A DNA stretch of 55,232 nt from Bacteroides fluxus YIT 12057 (GTDB lineage Bacteria > Bacteroidota > Bacteroidia > Bacteroidales > Bacteroidaceae). The stretch lies in NCBI RefSeq assembly GCF_000195635.1, contig NZ_GL882646.1, forward strand, positions 1 through 55,232, read 5' to 3'. A program made the translations under genes and the position numbers. The number at the start of each line of letters is the position of its first letter. Within the stretch, counting starts at the first letter, position 1. The notes beneath the pieces were generated by a model. It was not told the DNA's origin and searched no databases. It saw nothing but the letters and a program-made list of their open reading frames with translations. This document shows, piece by piece, positions 8,023 through 17,611 of the stretch.

Positions 8023-8138
8023 CAAAGACAAAGTACCACATCGAGGGGCACCTTGTCTTACCAAACAAGCAAGCCCGGGCTCTGCAAGTCCGGCAAGAAG
8101 AACAACTGCTTTAAGGTGTCTACCTTATCAGTATGAAC

Positions 8139-8454
8139 AAAAAAGAAGTGACTACTACTTCAGGAAGCTATTCCGTAAAGCGTCTAGTGAAGTAGTTTAT
8201 GAAATTAAAAAGCGTCTAGCTAAATCAGGAAAAGACAAAACATTAGTAAAGTCGCTTCGTTCCATATGATACAAATTGAACAACTGAGTGACTGAATTAC
8301 TGTTTGCATGACTTCAAACCGCCACACAATCAGTAATGAGTGCAATCAGTATTGACTGAGTGTTTGTTTGCTTATTTATCACCAAGCAAACAGTATTGAT
8401 TATAAGCAACACTTCCCAATATGAGTTTATCATTAAAAAGTTCATAGTTTGAAT
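8139..8454. other. Gene remnant and non-coding DNA after the IS3 element
   Basis: A frame crossing the IS boundary encodes RKLFRKASSEVVYEIKKRLA and ends at a TGA at about 8269. It could be the C-terminus of a gene cut by the IS, but I do not recognise it. From 8270 to 8454 I see no gene, only loosely repeated TGAGTGA / CAGTATTGA words. Confidence 0.3.
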
Positions 8455-8544
8455 AATTTTCGGCACCGAAAATTTATGTTCAAGCGAACATAGGAACATA
8501 GGAACATAGCAAGTTGTGTTTTCGTGCACCCGAAATGTTTTCGG
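8455..8544. promoter_or_regulatory. Operator-like repeat cluster upstream of the defence operon
   Basis: Three nested signals occur in 90 bp. The palindrome AATTTTCGG-ca-CCGAAAATT is at 8455-8474. TATGTTC-aagc-GAACATA is at 8475-8492, followed by two further GAACATA copies at 8494 and 8502 with 8-bp period. A second CCGAAA-tg-TTTTCGG inverted repeat is at 8530-8544. The first gene of the operon encodes an XRE regulator, whose probable site is here, about 150-230 bp upstream of the promoter. Other DNA-binding proteins are possible. Confidence 0.5.
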
Positions 8545-8690
8545 CGTCCCAAAACTACTTGCTAATAATTTCTCCTCCAAAGTCGGAAAAAGTACAATGT
8601 TTATAGATTAATGAATCGATGGGTAAGGTTAGAATCATGGAACTTAAAAGAAAAAATACTTATCATTATCACTGTTTCATATATTATCAG

Positions 8691-8698
8691 TATATTTG
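8691..8698 (+). promoter_or_regulatory. -7 promoter element of the defence operon
   Basis: TATATTTG matches TAnnTTTG and ends 27 bp before the ATG at 8726, giving a leader of about 20 nt. All genes from 8726 to 21865 run in the same direction with gaps of at most about 17 bp or overlaps, so one transcript from here could cover them. Confidence 0.6.
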
Positions 8699-8725
8699 TC
8701 CTATACGCCAATAAAAGGATGTACA

Positions 8726-8929
8726 ATGAAAGATATAAATAGAATTAAAGTCGTTTTAGTTGAGCAAAAGAAAACAGGTAAATGGCTTGCGGAGCAATTA
8801 GGAAAAGATCCATCTACTGTGTCTAAATGGTGTTCAAACAAAATGCAACCGTCTCTGGAGATGTTGATGCAAATTGCTGAGAAATTGGATGTTGATGTAA
8901 GAAACTTGATTGTAACTACTAAGCAATAA
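8726..8929 (+). CDS. XRE-family transcriptional regulator
   Basis: A 67-residue Cro/CI-type helix-turn-helix protein. The motif KTGKWLAEQLGKDPSTVSKW then CSNKMQPSLEMLMQIAEKLD forms the whole DNA-binding fold, with no effector domain. The in-frame TTG at 8696 is rejected because it overlaps the -7 element. The stop is 2 bp before the helicase ATG, so the regulator is the leader gene of the operon and probably controls it. The repeat cluster at 8455-8544 is a candidate operator. Confidence 0.85.
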   Translation: MKDINRIKVVLVEQKKTGKWLAEQLGKDPSTVSKWCSNKMQPSLEMLMQIAEKLDVDVRNLIVTTKQ

Positions 8930-8931
8930 TT

Positions 8932-11900
8932 ATGGGAACAAATTTCTTTACTAACGAAAAAGAAAATACCCTCCTTGAAAAGATAGAAGGAGTTTTCAAG
9001 TATAAGAAAGTGCATTTCTTTGATGCGCTTGTAGGGTATTTCAGAGCTTCCGGATATTTTAGGATCCGAAAGTTCATTCAACAGACCCCCCACATTAGAA
9101 TCTTAGTAGGCATCAATGTAGACAAGTTGACTTATCAGGCCAATCAGCAGGGACTGCTTTTTAATCCCAACAACGAGCAGTCGCAAGAGGAATTCTTCAA
9201 TGACATAAAAAAGAATATCCAAGAGGCTAAGTACGACAAGGAAGTGGAAGACGGAATGTATCAGTTTATCGAAGATATTGTTTCCGGCAGAATAGAAATG
9301 CGTATTCATCCCAAACAAAACATACATGCCAAAATCTATATCTTTCGTGAAGAAGTATATCATCCTCATGGCTATGGTTCTGTCATTACTGGCTCCAGCA
9401 ATCTGACAGAAGCCGGACTTGAGAAAAACTTTGAATTTAATGTAGAACTAAGATATGATGATGATATCCAGTTTGCTACGGATACCTTTGAGAAGCTATG
9501 GGCTGAATCTGTCGCGATTGATATCACACATATTGAGAAAATAAAAAAAGAATCTTATCTGAATACTGAATTTACGCCATACGATGTTTACTTGAAGTTT
9601 CTTTTGGAGTACTTTGGGCGCAGCATAGATTTCGATCCAAATTCAGTGTCAGACTTGCCTAAAGGGTATAAAAAATTATCTTATCAAGTTGATGCCGTAA
9701 ATGATGGCTACTCAAAAATGATGAAACATAACGGTTTTTTCCTGTCCGATGTAGTTGGATTGGGAAAGACCATTGTTGCTGCCCTCATTGCCAAGAAATT
9801 TTTCTTTGCTAATGGATTTCCAATGCATCGCTCTCATACATTGATTATTGTTCCGCCAGCTCTTAAAGAAGGTTGGGAAAGAACAATGACAGAATTTAAA
9901 CTTGACAATTACAAGATTATCACAAATGGAAGCTTGCATAAAACAAAGGATCCGTCACTTTATGATTTGGTTATCGTTGATGAAGCCCATAAATTCAGAA
10001 GTGATACAGCATCCATGTACAACGAGCTACAGAAGCTTTGCAAGACTAAAACTCTGCATGCTGATGGTAGCCTGCACGATAAGAAAGTGATACTTGTTTC
10101 TGCAACTCCGTTGAACAACAGGCCCGAAGATATAGCCAACTTGGTTTATCTGTTTCAGGATTCCAAAGACAGCACTTTGGAAGAAGGAAATTTACAGCGT
10201 TTCTTTCGTGAACAAATCGATAAATACAAGAAGGTTAAAAAGCAAAAAGATATAGAGCAAATATCTAAAGAGATAAAAGCTATTTACGAAAAGATTCGAA
10301 CAAAGGTAGTTGAACCATTAACCGTTCGTCGTACACGTACGGATTTAATGGAAAATGAAGCATATCGGAAAGATTTGGAAAAACAGAATGTACATTTTCC
10401 AGATGTAAAGCCTCCCCATAAGATTTATTATCAGTTGGATGCTGAATTAGAAGCATTGTATGATAAAACAATACATTATTTAGGAGGTAAAGAAGGTAAT
10501 GTGTTGAAATACTATCGCTATCAGGCAATTAAATATTTGGTTCCAAAGAAAAAAGCCAAGTATAAAAAAGCAGATATGATATCTATCCAGTTGGCAGGTA
10601 TTATGAAAACATTGCTTGTCAAGCGAATAGACAGTAGTTTCTATGCTTTCAAACAATCTTTAAAGAGATACTATCTGGCCAACAAAGTTATGTTAGGCAT
10701 GTTTGAAAAAGGCGTAATATATATAGCACCTAATCTGAAAGTTAATGAATTATTAAGCGAAGGGAAGGAAGATGAACTGATACAATTGATAGAAGAGGCG
10801 CAATATACCGATCCAACGATCGAAATATGTAGCCCTGAAGACTTTGAGCCTGGGTTTAAGGAAGGCTTGGAAGATGACGGACATATTTTGGAAGAACTGG
10901 TAGAAGCATGGAATAAAATAATCTATGACCCGAAATTAGATATTTTTATTAATGAATATCTGAAAGGTAAACTGTTTGACAAGTCCATCAATCAAGAAGA
11001 TAAGCTTGTTGTTTTTTCTGAAAGTAAGGAAACTACCAAGTATTTGTCAGATGCATTGAAAGCAAACGGGTTTAACCGTGTTTTGACCGTTCAGAGTGAT
11101 AATCGTAACGACAAGATGCCTGTCCTTGAAGCTAATTTTGATGCCAATTATAAAGGAGAGAAAAAAAATGATTATAACATAGTCATTTCTACCGAGGTTC
11201 TGGCTGAAGGTGTAAACTTGCATCGTGCCAATGTTATAGTCAATTACGATACGCCTTGGAACTCTACTAGACTGATGCAACGAATTGGGCGTGTAAACCG
11301 TATCGGAAGTACAGCCAAAGAGGTGCATATATTCAACTTCTTCCCTACGGCCAAAGTAAACAACGACATAGAGTTGGAGAAAAAAGCCAAAATGAAACTC
11401 TTTGCTTTCCATGCCGCGCTGGGGGAAGACAGCCAGATTTATTCCACAGATGAAAATCCGGAAAGTTTCGGGCTATTTGATAAGAATGCAGATGAGGAAA
11501 GAGACGAGAAATTACGGTATCTGATGTGGCTTAGACAGCTGAAGGAGGATGACCCAGACCTGATAAAACGAATAAATAAGATGCCTTTAAGAGCCCGTGT
11601 AGGAAGAAAGAACAAGCTTATTCCTATGAGTACTATTGCGTTTATTCGAAATAAAAGAAGAGATGCCTTTACTTTCATTCGTGAAGACGGAAGCATAGAA
11701 GAACTTACCTTTCTGGAAGCTGTGAAAGAATTTGAGGCAAGGTTAGAAGAAAAAGCTATTCCTTTGCATGACAAACATCATGAGCAAGTAGCAAAAGCGA
11801 TAGAAGTTTTCTCAGAGAAAGAAGAAGATGCAAAAGCTGTTACTAAAAAAATTGTTACCACACAAGGGCCAAATGAGAAAAAAGCTCTGGCGTATCTTGA

Positions 11901-12201
11901 TGGATTTTTGCATGTCCCTAACGTAACAGATGAGGAGTTGACTCTGATAGAAAAGGCCAAACGTGCTATCTCTACAGGAAAATTTCAACAGTTGCAGCGT
12001 GACATAAATAAATTGCAAAGTGCCACAAAAAAAACTCCAGTTAAAATAGTAGTCCTTTTAGAACAACTTATGAGAATAATAACTTCTTATCCGCTTGAAC
12101 ATGTTGAGTTAAACACTCATGAAATTCAAGGTGTAAACCTTATAAAAGCGACAAAGGAGTTAGTACCGGAAATTATTATCTCCGAAAGTTTTAATCTTTA
12201 A
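8932..12201 (+). CDS. PLD-nuclease / SNF2-like helicase
   Basis: A 1089-residue protein combining an N-terminal phospholipase-D-type nuclease domain with a superfamily 2 helicase. The PLD half-site is HAKIYIF (about 131) plus GSSNLTEAGLEKN (about 153). Helicase motifs are GLGKT (about 276), VDEAH (about 348), SATPLNNRPED (about 389), EVLAEGVN and QRIGRVNRIG (about 784). Such fusions use ATP to translocate on DNA and a PLD dimer to cut. Next to the Eco57I-like methylase at 12213 it would be the restriction or translocation arm of a modification-dependent defence system. DISARM also combines helicase, PLD and methylase parts but encodes them differently. All motifs look intact. Confidence 0.88.
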   Translation: MGTNFFTNEKENTLLEKIEGVFKYKKVHFFDALVGYFRASGYFRIRKFIQQTPHIRILVGINVDKLTYQANQQGLLFNPNNEQSQEEFFNDIKKNIQEAKYDKEVEDGMYQFIEDIVSGRIEMRIHPKQNIHAKIYIFREEVYHPHGYGSVITGSSNLTEAGLEKNFEFNVELRYDDDIQFATDTFEKLWAESVAIDITHIEKIKKESYLNTEFTPYDVYLKFLLEYFGRSIDFDPNSVSDLPKGYKKLSYQVDAVNDGYSKMMKHNGFFLSDVVGLGKTIVAALIAKKFFFANGFPMHRSHTLIIVPPALKEGWERTMTEFKLDNYKIITNGSLHKTKDPSLYDLVIVDEAHKFRSDTASMYNELQKLCKTKTLHADGSLHDKKVILVSATPLNNRPEDIANLVYLFQDSKDSTLEEGNLQRFFREQIDKYKKVKKQKDIEQISKEIKAIYEKIRTKVVEPLTVRRTRTDLMENEAYRKDLEKQNVHFPDVKPPHKIYYQLDAELEALYDKTIHYLGGKEGNVLKYYRYQAIKYLVPKKKAKYKKADMISIQLAGIMKTLLVKRIDSSFYAFKQSLKRYYLANKVMLGMFEKGVIYIAPNLKVNELLSEGKEDELIQLIEEAQYTDPTIEICSPEDFEPGFKEGLEDDGHILEELVEAWNKIIYDPKLDIFINEYLKGKLFDKSINQEDKLVVFSESKETTKYLSDALKANGFNRVLTVQSDNRNDKMPVLEANFDANYKGEKKNDYNIVISTEVLAEGVNLHRANVIVNYDTPWNSTRLMQRIGRVNRIGSTAKEVHIFNFFPTAKVNNDIELEKKAKMKLFAFHAALGEDSQIYSTDENPESFGLFDKNADEERDEKLRYLMWLRQLKEDDPDLIKRINKMPLRARVGRKNKLIPMSTIAFIRNKRRDAFTFIREDGSIEELTFLEAVKEFEARLEEKAIPLHDKHHEQVAKAIEVFSEKEEDAKAVTKKIVTTQGPNEKKALAYLDGFLHVPNVTDEELTLIEKAKRAISTGKFQQLQRDINKLQSATKKTPVKIVVLLEQLMRIITSYPLEHVELNTHEIQGVNLIKATKELVPEIIISESFNL

Positions 12202-12212
12202 TTATTACAAGC

Positions 12213-15200
12213 ATGACATCAAAAGAATTACAAAATAAGTTATCTACCAGATTTAATTTCGATGAGTGGAAAGGCATATTGACAGAGATGTTTCCAAAGG
12301 TCGAGTTCTTCACTCATGTTAATCCTGTTTCTCATGATTTGGTTAAAGACGGAGGGCAAACAGGTATAATTCGTTTGGATGATAAGCGTTCATTAGCTAT
12401 ATATACTTTTGAAGTAAATGACAATGTTCTAATTAATCGTAATCGTAAAGGATTGCGTGAAATAACCGCAAGGACTATTGATCAGTCTGTCATTCATGGT
12501 GTTTTAGCTTTTTACTATTCAAAAAATGTATCGGATTATCGCCTGACTTTTATCGCAAAACAAACTTCATTCAATGAAGATGGTGAACTAATAAAAACAG
12601 AAACTGCACCTAAAAGATACACATTTCTTTTAGGTGAAAACGAACCGTGTAGAACTGCCACAGAGCGTTTGTTTGAATTGATTTCAAAAAAGGAAACCAC
12701 CTCTATTAAATTAGCAGATGTAATTGATGCATTCTCTGTTGAGCGATTAAACAAAGAGTTTTTTGCCGGATACAAAGCTCAGTATAACAAATTTCTGCAA
12801 CAACTTTCCGATAACAAACAGAATCGTGACTATGTCAAGAAACTGCTTGGGCGTTTGGTGTTTCTACAGTTCCTTCAGAAAAAAGGCTGGATGGGGGCTT
12901 CTGCTTCACACTCTAATTGGAAAGGTGGAGATAAAAACTTTCTTAGCAAACTTGTTAACAACCACTCGAATGATAAAAGATTATTAAGTGATGTATTAGA
13001 GCCACTATTTTTTGGAATTTTAAATACAAAAATTGAAGAACGCGAAACATTCTTTTTAAAAAACCAATGGAATATATCACTCTTGAAAGAATTTAATGGT
13101 ATTCCATATCTTAACGGAGGCTTATTTGACAAAGATAAAATTGATGAATTAGATATAGATTTTCCATATTCTTATTTCAAGGATCTTATGGAATTCTTCT
13201 CCATATACAATTTTACCATTGACGAAAACGACCCAGACGATAGTGAGGTGGGCATTGATCCTGAAATGTTAGGACATATCTTTGAGAATCTTTTGGAAGA
13301 CAACAAAGATAAAGGCGCATTCTACACTCCGAAAGAAATTGTACAGTATATGTGCCGCCAAAGTATCATCCAGTATCTGAAAACTCACGAGCCTGACGAG
13401 CAATATGTAGAACCAATAGAAGAACTGATAAATAATGGGATTATTATGCCTATACTCCAGGCACAAAGTATAGCGTCTAGATTTATGCAACTGCTCAAGA
13501 ATGTAAAAGTATGCGACCCTGCTATTGGTTCCGGTGCGTTTCCTATGGGTATTCTATATGTGTTATACCATGCGATTCACCATTTACAATCATATGCAGA
13601 GCCTCATGGTGATTTTGATTCTACTAAAACCAAACGAAATATTATCCAGAACAACATTTTTGGGGTTGATATAGAGCAGGGAGCAGTTGATATCGCTCGC
13701 TTGCGCTTTTGGCTGGCATTGGTGGTCGACGCCAATGAACCAGAGCCACTACCTAATTTGGATTATAAGATTACATGTGGAAATTCACAGATATGTAGGT
13801 ATTCATTAAATACTCCTATATCTGATGTATTTGTAGAATATAATAGAATAGGAAAAGAGACGGCAAAAAAAGAGAATAAGACTTGGAATGATTTTACGTT
13901 AGAAAATTATAAAAATCTTGTTGTTGGTTACACAGAAGAACATGATGATAAAAATAGTTTAAAAGCTAAAATCAATGAAATAAAAAGCTGTTTCAAAACA
14001 ACCTTAGCAAAAGGGGATATAAAGAAAAGGCAATCGGCAGAGAAAAAGGTATATGATTATGAAGCGATACCTTTATTCGGTGAACCGTTAGCAAAAGAAG
14101 ATCCAATTGGTTACTCCAAAGCGAAGAGCGAACTAAAAAAACTGGTAGAAAAAGAAAAGGAAATTTTGAACAATAAGAAGTACGAAAACTCTTTTGAGTG
14201 GCGCTTTGAATATCCTCAATTATTAAATGAGGATGGAGATTTTATGGGATTTGATATAATTATTGCAAATCCTCCATACATAAAAGAGGGACGTATGTCA
14301 AAAACATTCTTTGAACCATATAAAGATTCTCCATATTATAAAGGAAAAATGGATATATGGTATCTTTTTGCTTGTAACGGATTAGACCTTCTGAATAACA
14401 ATGGTATTTTATGTTTTATTGCGACCAACAACTGGGTTACCAGTTATGGTGCCAGTAAATTAAGAGATAAAGTTATCAAAGAAACAAGAATTTGTAATAT
14501 TGTTGATTTTGGAGCAGTAATGATGTTTGAAAGCGCAAGTATTCAAACAATGATTATGATGTTCCAAAAAGATAGAATTTCAGATGATTATTCATTTGAT
14601 TATCGTAAACTAACAGCATATAAAGCAACTGAAAAAGAGGCTATTGGTATTTTAAGTAAAGTTTCTAATAATGGGGAGTGTTATAGACCAATTATTAGAA
14701 GAGTAAATTTTTATGGTAAAAATATCACGTTCAGTAAAAGTGATGAAATATTAGATGAAATTTGCAGTATAAAGGATGGCATATTTTTATCAGAAAATGA
14801 ATTAACAAATGGAATACATCCACATTTCGATTTTGTCAATAAGAAATTATCAGAAAAATACGGCTTTCCCATCGGCAAAGGCATATTTGGATTATCAATG
14901 TCTGAAATTAATGCTTTACAACTCACTGAGTCAGAATTAAAACTTATTAAGCCATATTATAATTCATCAGATAACGTAAGTCGATATATAGTTAGAACAA
15001 CAGATTTAAGTATAATTTATACAACCTCAGCGTTTAAGAATCCACATAGTATGGATTCTTATCCTCATCTAAAAACTCATTTAGATCAATTTAAAGATGT
15101 TATTACATCTGATAATAAACCATATGGACTTCATAGAGCAAGAGTTGAATCATTCTTTGTCGGTGAAAAAATAGTAGCCTTACGAAAGTGTGCAGGTAAG

Positions 15201-15743
15201 CCTATTTTTGCATATGCTAATGGTGAAAATTACATGTCTGCAACTTTCTATATAATAAAAACCAATAGAGTTAATATGAAGTACTTAACAGGATTATTAA
15301 ATTCTAAGTTAATTGAGTTTTGGCTTAAAAATAGAGGTAAAATGCAGGGCGCAAATTATCAGTTAGATAAAGAACCTCTACAACAAATCCCTATAGCAGT
15401 ACCATCAATTGAAGTACAAACAATAATCGCAAACTTGGTTGATACTATTATCCTGTTGAATAGTACAGATAAACGGGCAAGCAATCTTGTTCTTAACTCA
15501 TATATTTCTTCTGATTTTGAAAAGTTGATAAATGGGTGTATTTATGAAATATATCTTTCTGAAGAAATGCCAACGATTTCAGTAATAACAGTATTGAAAA
15601 ATTTTGCAGAAAAACTTAAGCATATCAATATTCAAAATATTTGGGATTTATATATGGATATTGATTCAACTGGCATCATTGAAGCAGTTGATTCTTTGGC
15701 ATTATCAAAATCAGAAATATTACGAACTATAATACTATCTTGA
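12213..15743 (+). CDS. Eco57I-like adenine-specific DNA methylase
   Basis: A 1176-residue class I SAM-dependent N6-adenine methyltransferase. Motif I is CDPAIGSGAFPMGIL (about 432), the acidic motif II is GVDIEQGAVDIARLRFW (about 483), and the catalytic motif IV is IIANPPYIKE (about 682). The C-terminal third resembles TaqI-C/Eco57I target-recognition regions (NSKLIEFWLKNRGKMQGANY). The N-terminal 370 residues show no nuclease motif that I can recognise, so cleavage is likely supplied by the helicase gene 11 bp upstream. It would protect host DNA by methylation. The gene is clearly AT-richer than the flanking mobilization genes, which suggests horizontal acquisition. Confidence 0.88.
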   Translation: MTSKELQNKLSTRFNFDEWKGILTEMFPKVEFFTHVNPVSHDLVKDGGQTGIIRLDDKRSLAIYTFEVNDNVLINRNRKGLREITARTIDQSVIHGVLAFYYSKNVSDYRLTFIAKQTSFNEDGELIKTETAPKRYTFLLGENEPCRTATERLFELISKKETTSIKLADVIDAFSVERLNKEFFAGYKAQYNKFLQQLSDNKQNRDYVKKLLGRLVFLQFLQKKGWMGASASHSNWKGGDKNFLSKLVNNHSNDKRLLSDVLEPLFFGILNTKIEERETFFLKNQWNISLLKEFNGIPYLNGGLFDKDKIDELDIDFPYSYFKDLMEFFSIYNFTIDENDPDDSEVGIDPEMLGHIFENLLEDNKDKGAFYTPKEIVQYMCRQSIIQYLKTHEPDEQYVEPIEELINNGIIMPILQAQSIASRFMQLLKNVKVCDPAIGSGAFPMGILYVLYHAIHHLQSYAEPHGDFDSTKTKRNIIQNNIFGVDIEQGAVDIARLRFWLALVVDANEPEPLPNLDYKITCGNSQICRYSLNTPISDVFVEYNRIGKETAKKENKTWNDFTLENYKNLVVGYTEEHDDKNSLKAKINEIKSCFKTTLAKGDIKKRQSAEKKVYDYEAIPLFGEPLAKEDPIGYSKAKSELKKLVEKEKEILNNKKYENSFEWRFEYPQLLNEDGDFMGFDIIIANPPYIKEGRMSKTFFEPYKDSPYYKGKMDIWYLFACNGLDLLNNNGILCFIATNNWVTSYGASKLRDKVIKETRICNIVDFGAVMMFESASIQTMIMMFQKDRISDDYSFDYRKLTAYKATEKEAIGILSKVSNNGECYRPIIRRVNFYGKNITFSKSDEILDEICSIKDGIFLSENELTNGIHPHFDFVNKKLSEKYGFPIGKGIFGLSMSEINALQLTESELKLIKPYYNSSDNVSRYIVRTTDLSIIYTTSAFKNPHSMDSYPHLKTHLDQFKDVITSDNKPYGLHRARVESFFVGEKIVALRKCAGKPIFAYANGENYMSATFYIIKTNRVNMKYLTGLLNSKLIEFWLKNRGKMQGANYQLDKEPLQQIPIAVPSIEVQTIIANLVDTIILLNSTDKRASNLVLNSYISSDFEKLINGCIYEIYLSEEMPTISVITVLKNFAEKLKHINIQNIWDLYMDIDSTGIIEAVDSLALSKSEILRTIILS

Positions 15744-15746
15744 AAT

Positions 15747-17594
15747 ATGGCTACTATAACTAAAATTGAAATTGATGGATTCAAAGCTTTTCCTAATAAT
15801 TTTTCTATAGATTTACCAGATGGTAAAAACCTTCTGATTTATGGAGAAAATGGAAGTGGAAAATCTTCTTTATATTATGCTTTACATGTTTTAATGCAAA
15901 GTGTATTTAAAGATGACAAAGGCGTTAAGTATTTTAAGCCAGGAGATACTAATGGGGGTGAATTCATTCCTAACAATGAACAATTAATTAATATCAATAG
16001 GTTTAATGAAGCAAAAGATAATACTTATACGCCCAATATACGTATTACATTTGATGATGGAAAAGTTTGGAGGCTGGATAATGGCGGACTACAATCTGAG
16101 AATGGTGGAAGTGAGAGTGATATTAGAATGTTAAATAAAGATTCTGCATTTATCAACCATTCTTATATATCACGTTTTCATGCAGCAAGAAACTCTGAAG
16201 AAATCAATTTATGGAATGTCTTTTATAAAGACATTCTTCCATTTCATTTACCTGCAGGAACATCTGAGTTTTTGGCTGATTTATATGACAATATAAAAAG
16301 AGAATACAATGGAGGTGTTGATATAAAGAATAAAGCATTTCAAGATCAAATAACCAAATTCAATGATTTGTTAAACAAGTACATTGACAGGATTAATATA
16401 AGAATTAATTCTATCTATAATGACAATTTCAAGAATGAAGGAGATAAAGAACTTAATATCAAATTGATTTATTACAGCAAAGATCACCCAGACAATGTAT
16501 TAAAAGAGCAATATTATCTCTTTTGTGGGAAAAATACGAATGGGGCAAATATATTCTATCCTCCTAAAATTGGTATAGAAATAAAAGAGACTGGACTGTT
16601 AATATATAAGCCACAATCATATTTTAATGAAGCGAAACTAACTGCTATTGCTTTGGCTGTTAGATTTGCGGCAATGTCAACTACAGCAATAACACCTGGC
16701 TCTTTCTTAGCTCTTGATGATATGCTTATTAGTCTTGATATGAGCAATAGAGCAAAAGTCATAGATTTTTTGCTAAAGATATGTAATATGTATAAAATAT
16801 ATTTATTTACTCACGACAAAATGTTTTTTGAGTACTTCAAGCATAAAACTCAAAAACATCAAAGTGAATGGGTGTGTAAAGAAATTTATATGGATGACAA
16901 TAAGATTCCATATATTAGAAATAGTGAGGATTATTTGGGTCAAGCAGAACATTTCATAAAGCAGCACGAATATGAAATTGCCGGAAACTTTCTAAGAAAA
17001 GCAGCGGAATTATTATGTAAGAACTTTTTGCCAACAAAGTGGCAACTATCTACAGATTATAGTAGGTTAGATCTGAATGGTCTAATTCAAAACTGCAAAA
17101 AATATGCAGAGGAAAGTGGATTAAAAGATGTTGCTATTTTTGAGGAACTAGATGGTTTTCGTAAATTCATACTTAACCCAGCTAGTCATGATAGTTATGA
17201 CATTATTAAATATAGATACGAGGTAGAGGAATGTTTGCATACATTACATGCATTTCAATCCATAGTTATAATTCCCTTTCTAGAATATGGTGCAAAACTA
17301 TACTTTGAATTAAAAACCCCATTACCAAACATTGAAAAATACAAGTTTGAAATCATTTTATGTGATGACTTTAGAATTATCAAACTACCTGATAAAGAAC
17401 CTATAATTTCAAAAGGTATGATTAACTATAGGGTAATTAAAAATGAAACTATTGGAAGAATGCAATCTGATAATACTACTTTAAAACATTTTTATGATGT
17501 AAATTATAGTAAATCAGACAAAAGTAAAAGTTCTAATTATCTAAACAGTATTATAGTTTCAAAAACAGAAGATCCTATTTATAACTTTATATAA
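15747..17594 (+). CDS. RecF/SMC-like ATPase of the defence operon
   Basis: A 615-residue AAA/ABC-type ATPase. It opens with ITKIEIDGFKAF, typical of RecF/SMC-like heads, then Walker A GENGSGKSS (about 33-41). The second half of the head has FLALDDMLISLDMSNR as Walker B and signature-like region (about 322) and a LFTHD switch (about 352). The head is interrupted by only about 270 residues, so there is no long coiled coil. A C-terminal extension of some 230 residues (LGQAEHFIKQHEYEIAGNFL region) resembles the helical tails of other defence ATPases. Following helicase and methylase genes by 4 bp, it completes a helicase-methylase-ATPase trio. Confidence 0.82.
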   Translation: MATITKIEIDGFKAFPNNFSIDLPDGKNLLIYGENGSGKSSLYYALHVLMQSVFKDDKGVKYFKPGDTNGGEFIPNNEQLININRFNEAKDNTYTPNIRITFDDGKVWRLDNGGLQSENGGSESDIRMLNKDSAFINHSYISRFHAARNSEEINLWNVFYKDILPFHLPAGTSEFLADLYDNIKREYNGGVDIKNKAFQDQITKFNDLLNKYIDRINIRINSIYNDNFKNEGDKELNIKLIYYSKDHPDNVLKEQYYLFCGKNTNGANIFYPPKIGIEIKETGLLIYKPQSYFNEAKLTAIALAVRFAAMSTTAITPGSFLALDDMLISLDMSNRAKVIDFLLKICNMYKIYLFTHDKMFFEYFKHKTQKHQSEWVCKEIYMDDNKIPYIRNSEDYLGQAEHFIKQHEYEIAGNFLRKAAELLCKNFLPTKWQLSTDYSRLDLNGLIQNCKKYAEESGLKDVAIFEELDGFRKFILNPASHDSYDIIKYRYEVEECLHTLHAFQSIVIIPFLEYGAKLYFELKTPLPNIEKYKFEIILCDDFRIIKLPDKEPIISKGMINYRVIKNETIGRMQSDNTTLKHFYDVNYSKSDKSKSSNYLNSIIVSKTEDPIYNFI

Positions 17595-17611
17595 CATATA
17601 AAATTATTATT

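Larger units (their letters stand above)
6604..8138 (+). mobile_element. IS3-family insertion sequence (IS150-like)
   Basis: Two overlapping-frame genes (orfA 6659-7036, orfB 7063-8022) lie between imperfect terminal inverted repeats: TTATACTGGCATAGGTAGAC at about 6608-6628, and TCATACTGATAAGGTAGAC read from the right end at about 8135-8117. Exact tips and target duplication are unclear. A CAAGCCCGGGC word repeats inside the right end near 7990 and 8070. Both frames and the frameshift site are intact, so the element may still move. Confidence 0.75.

Noticed and set aside
7934..8269. A 111-codon frame crossing the IS3 right end
   Set aside because: The first half is an out-of-frame reading of orfB and the IS terminus. 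Only the last 40 codons may be a gene remnant, and these are listed as such.
8486..8510. Short tandem GAACATA repeats as a CRISPR-like array
   Set aside because: The 8-bp period leaves no spacers. No CRISPR array or cas gene was seen in the window.
8932..15743. Calling the operon DISARM or BREX
   Set aside because: The DISARM DUF1998 gene and the BREX pglZ or brxC genes are absent, and the nuclease and helicase are fused in one protein here.
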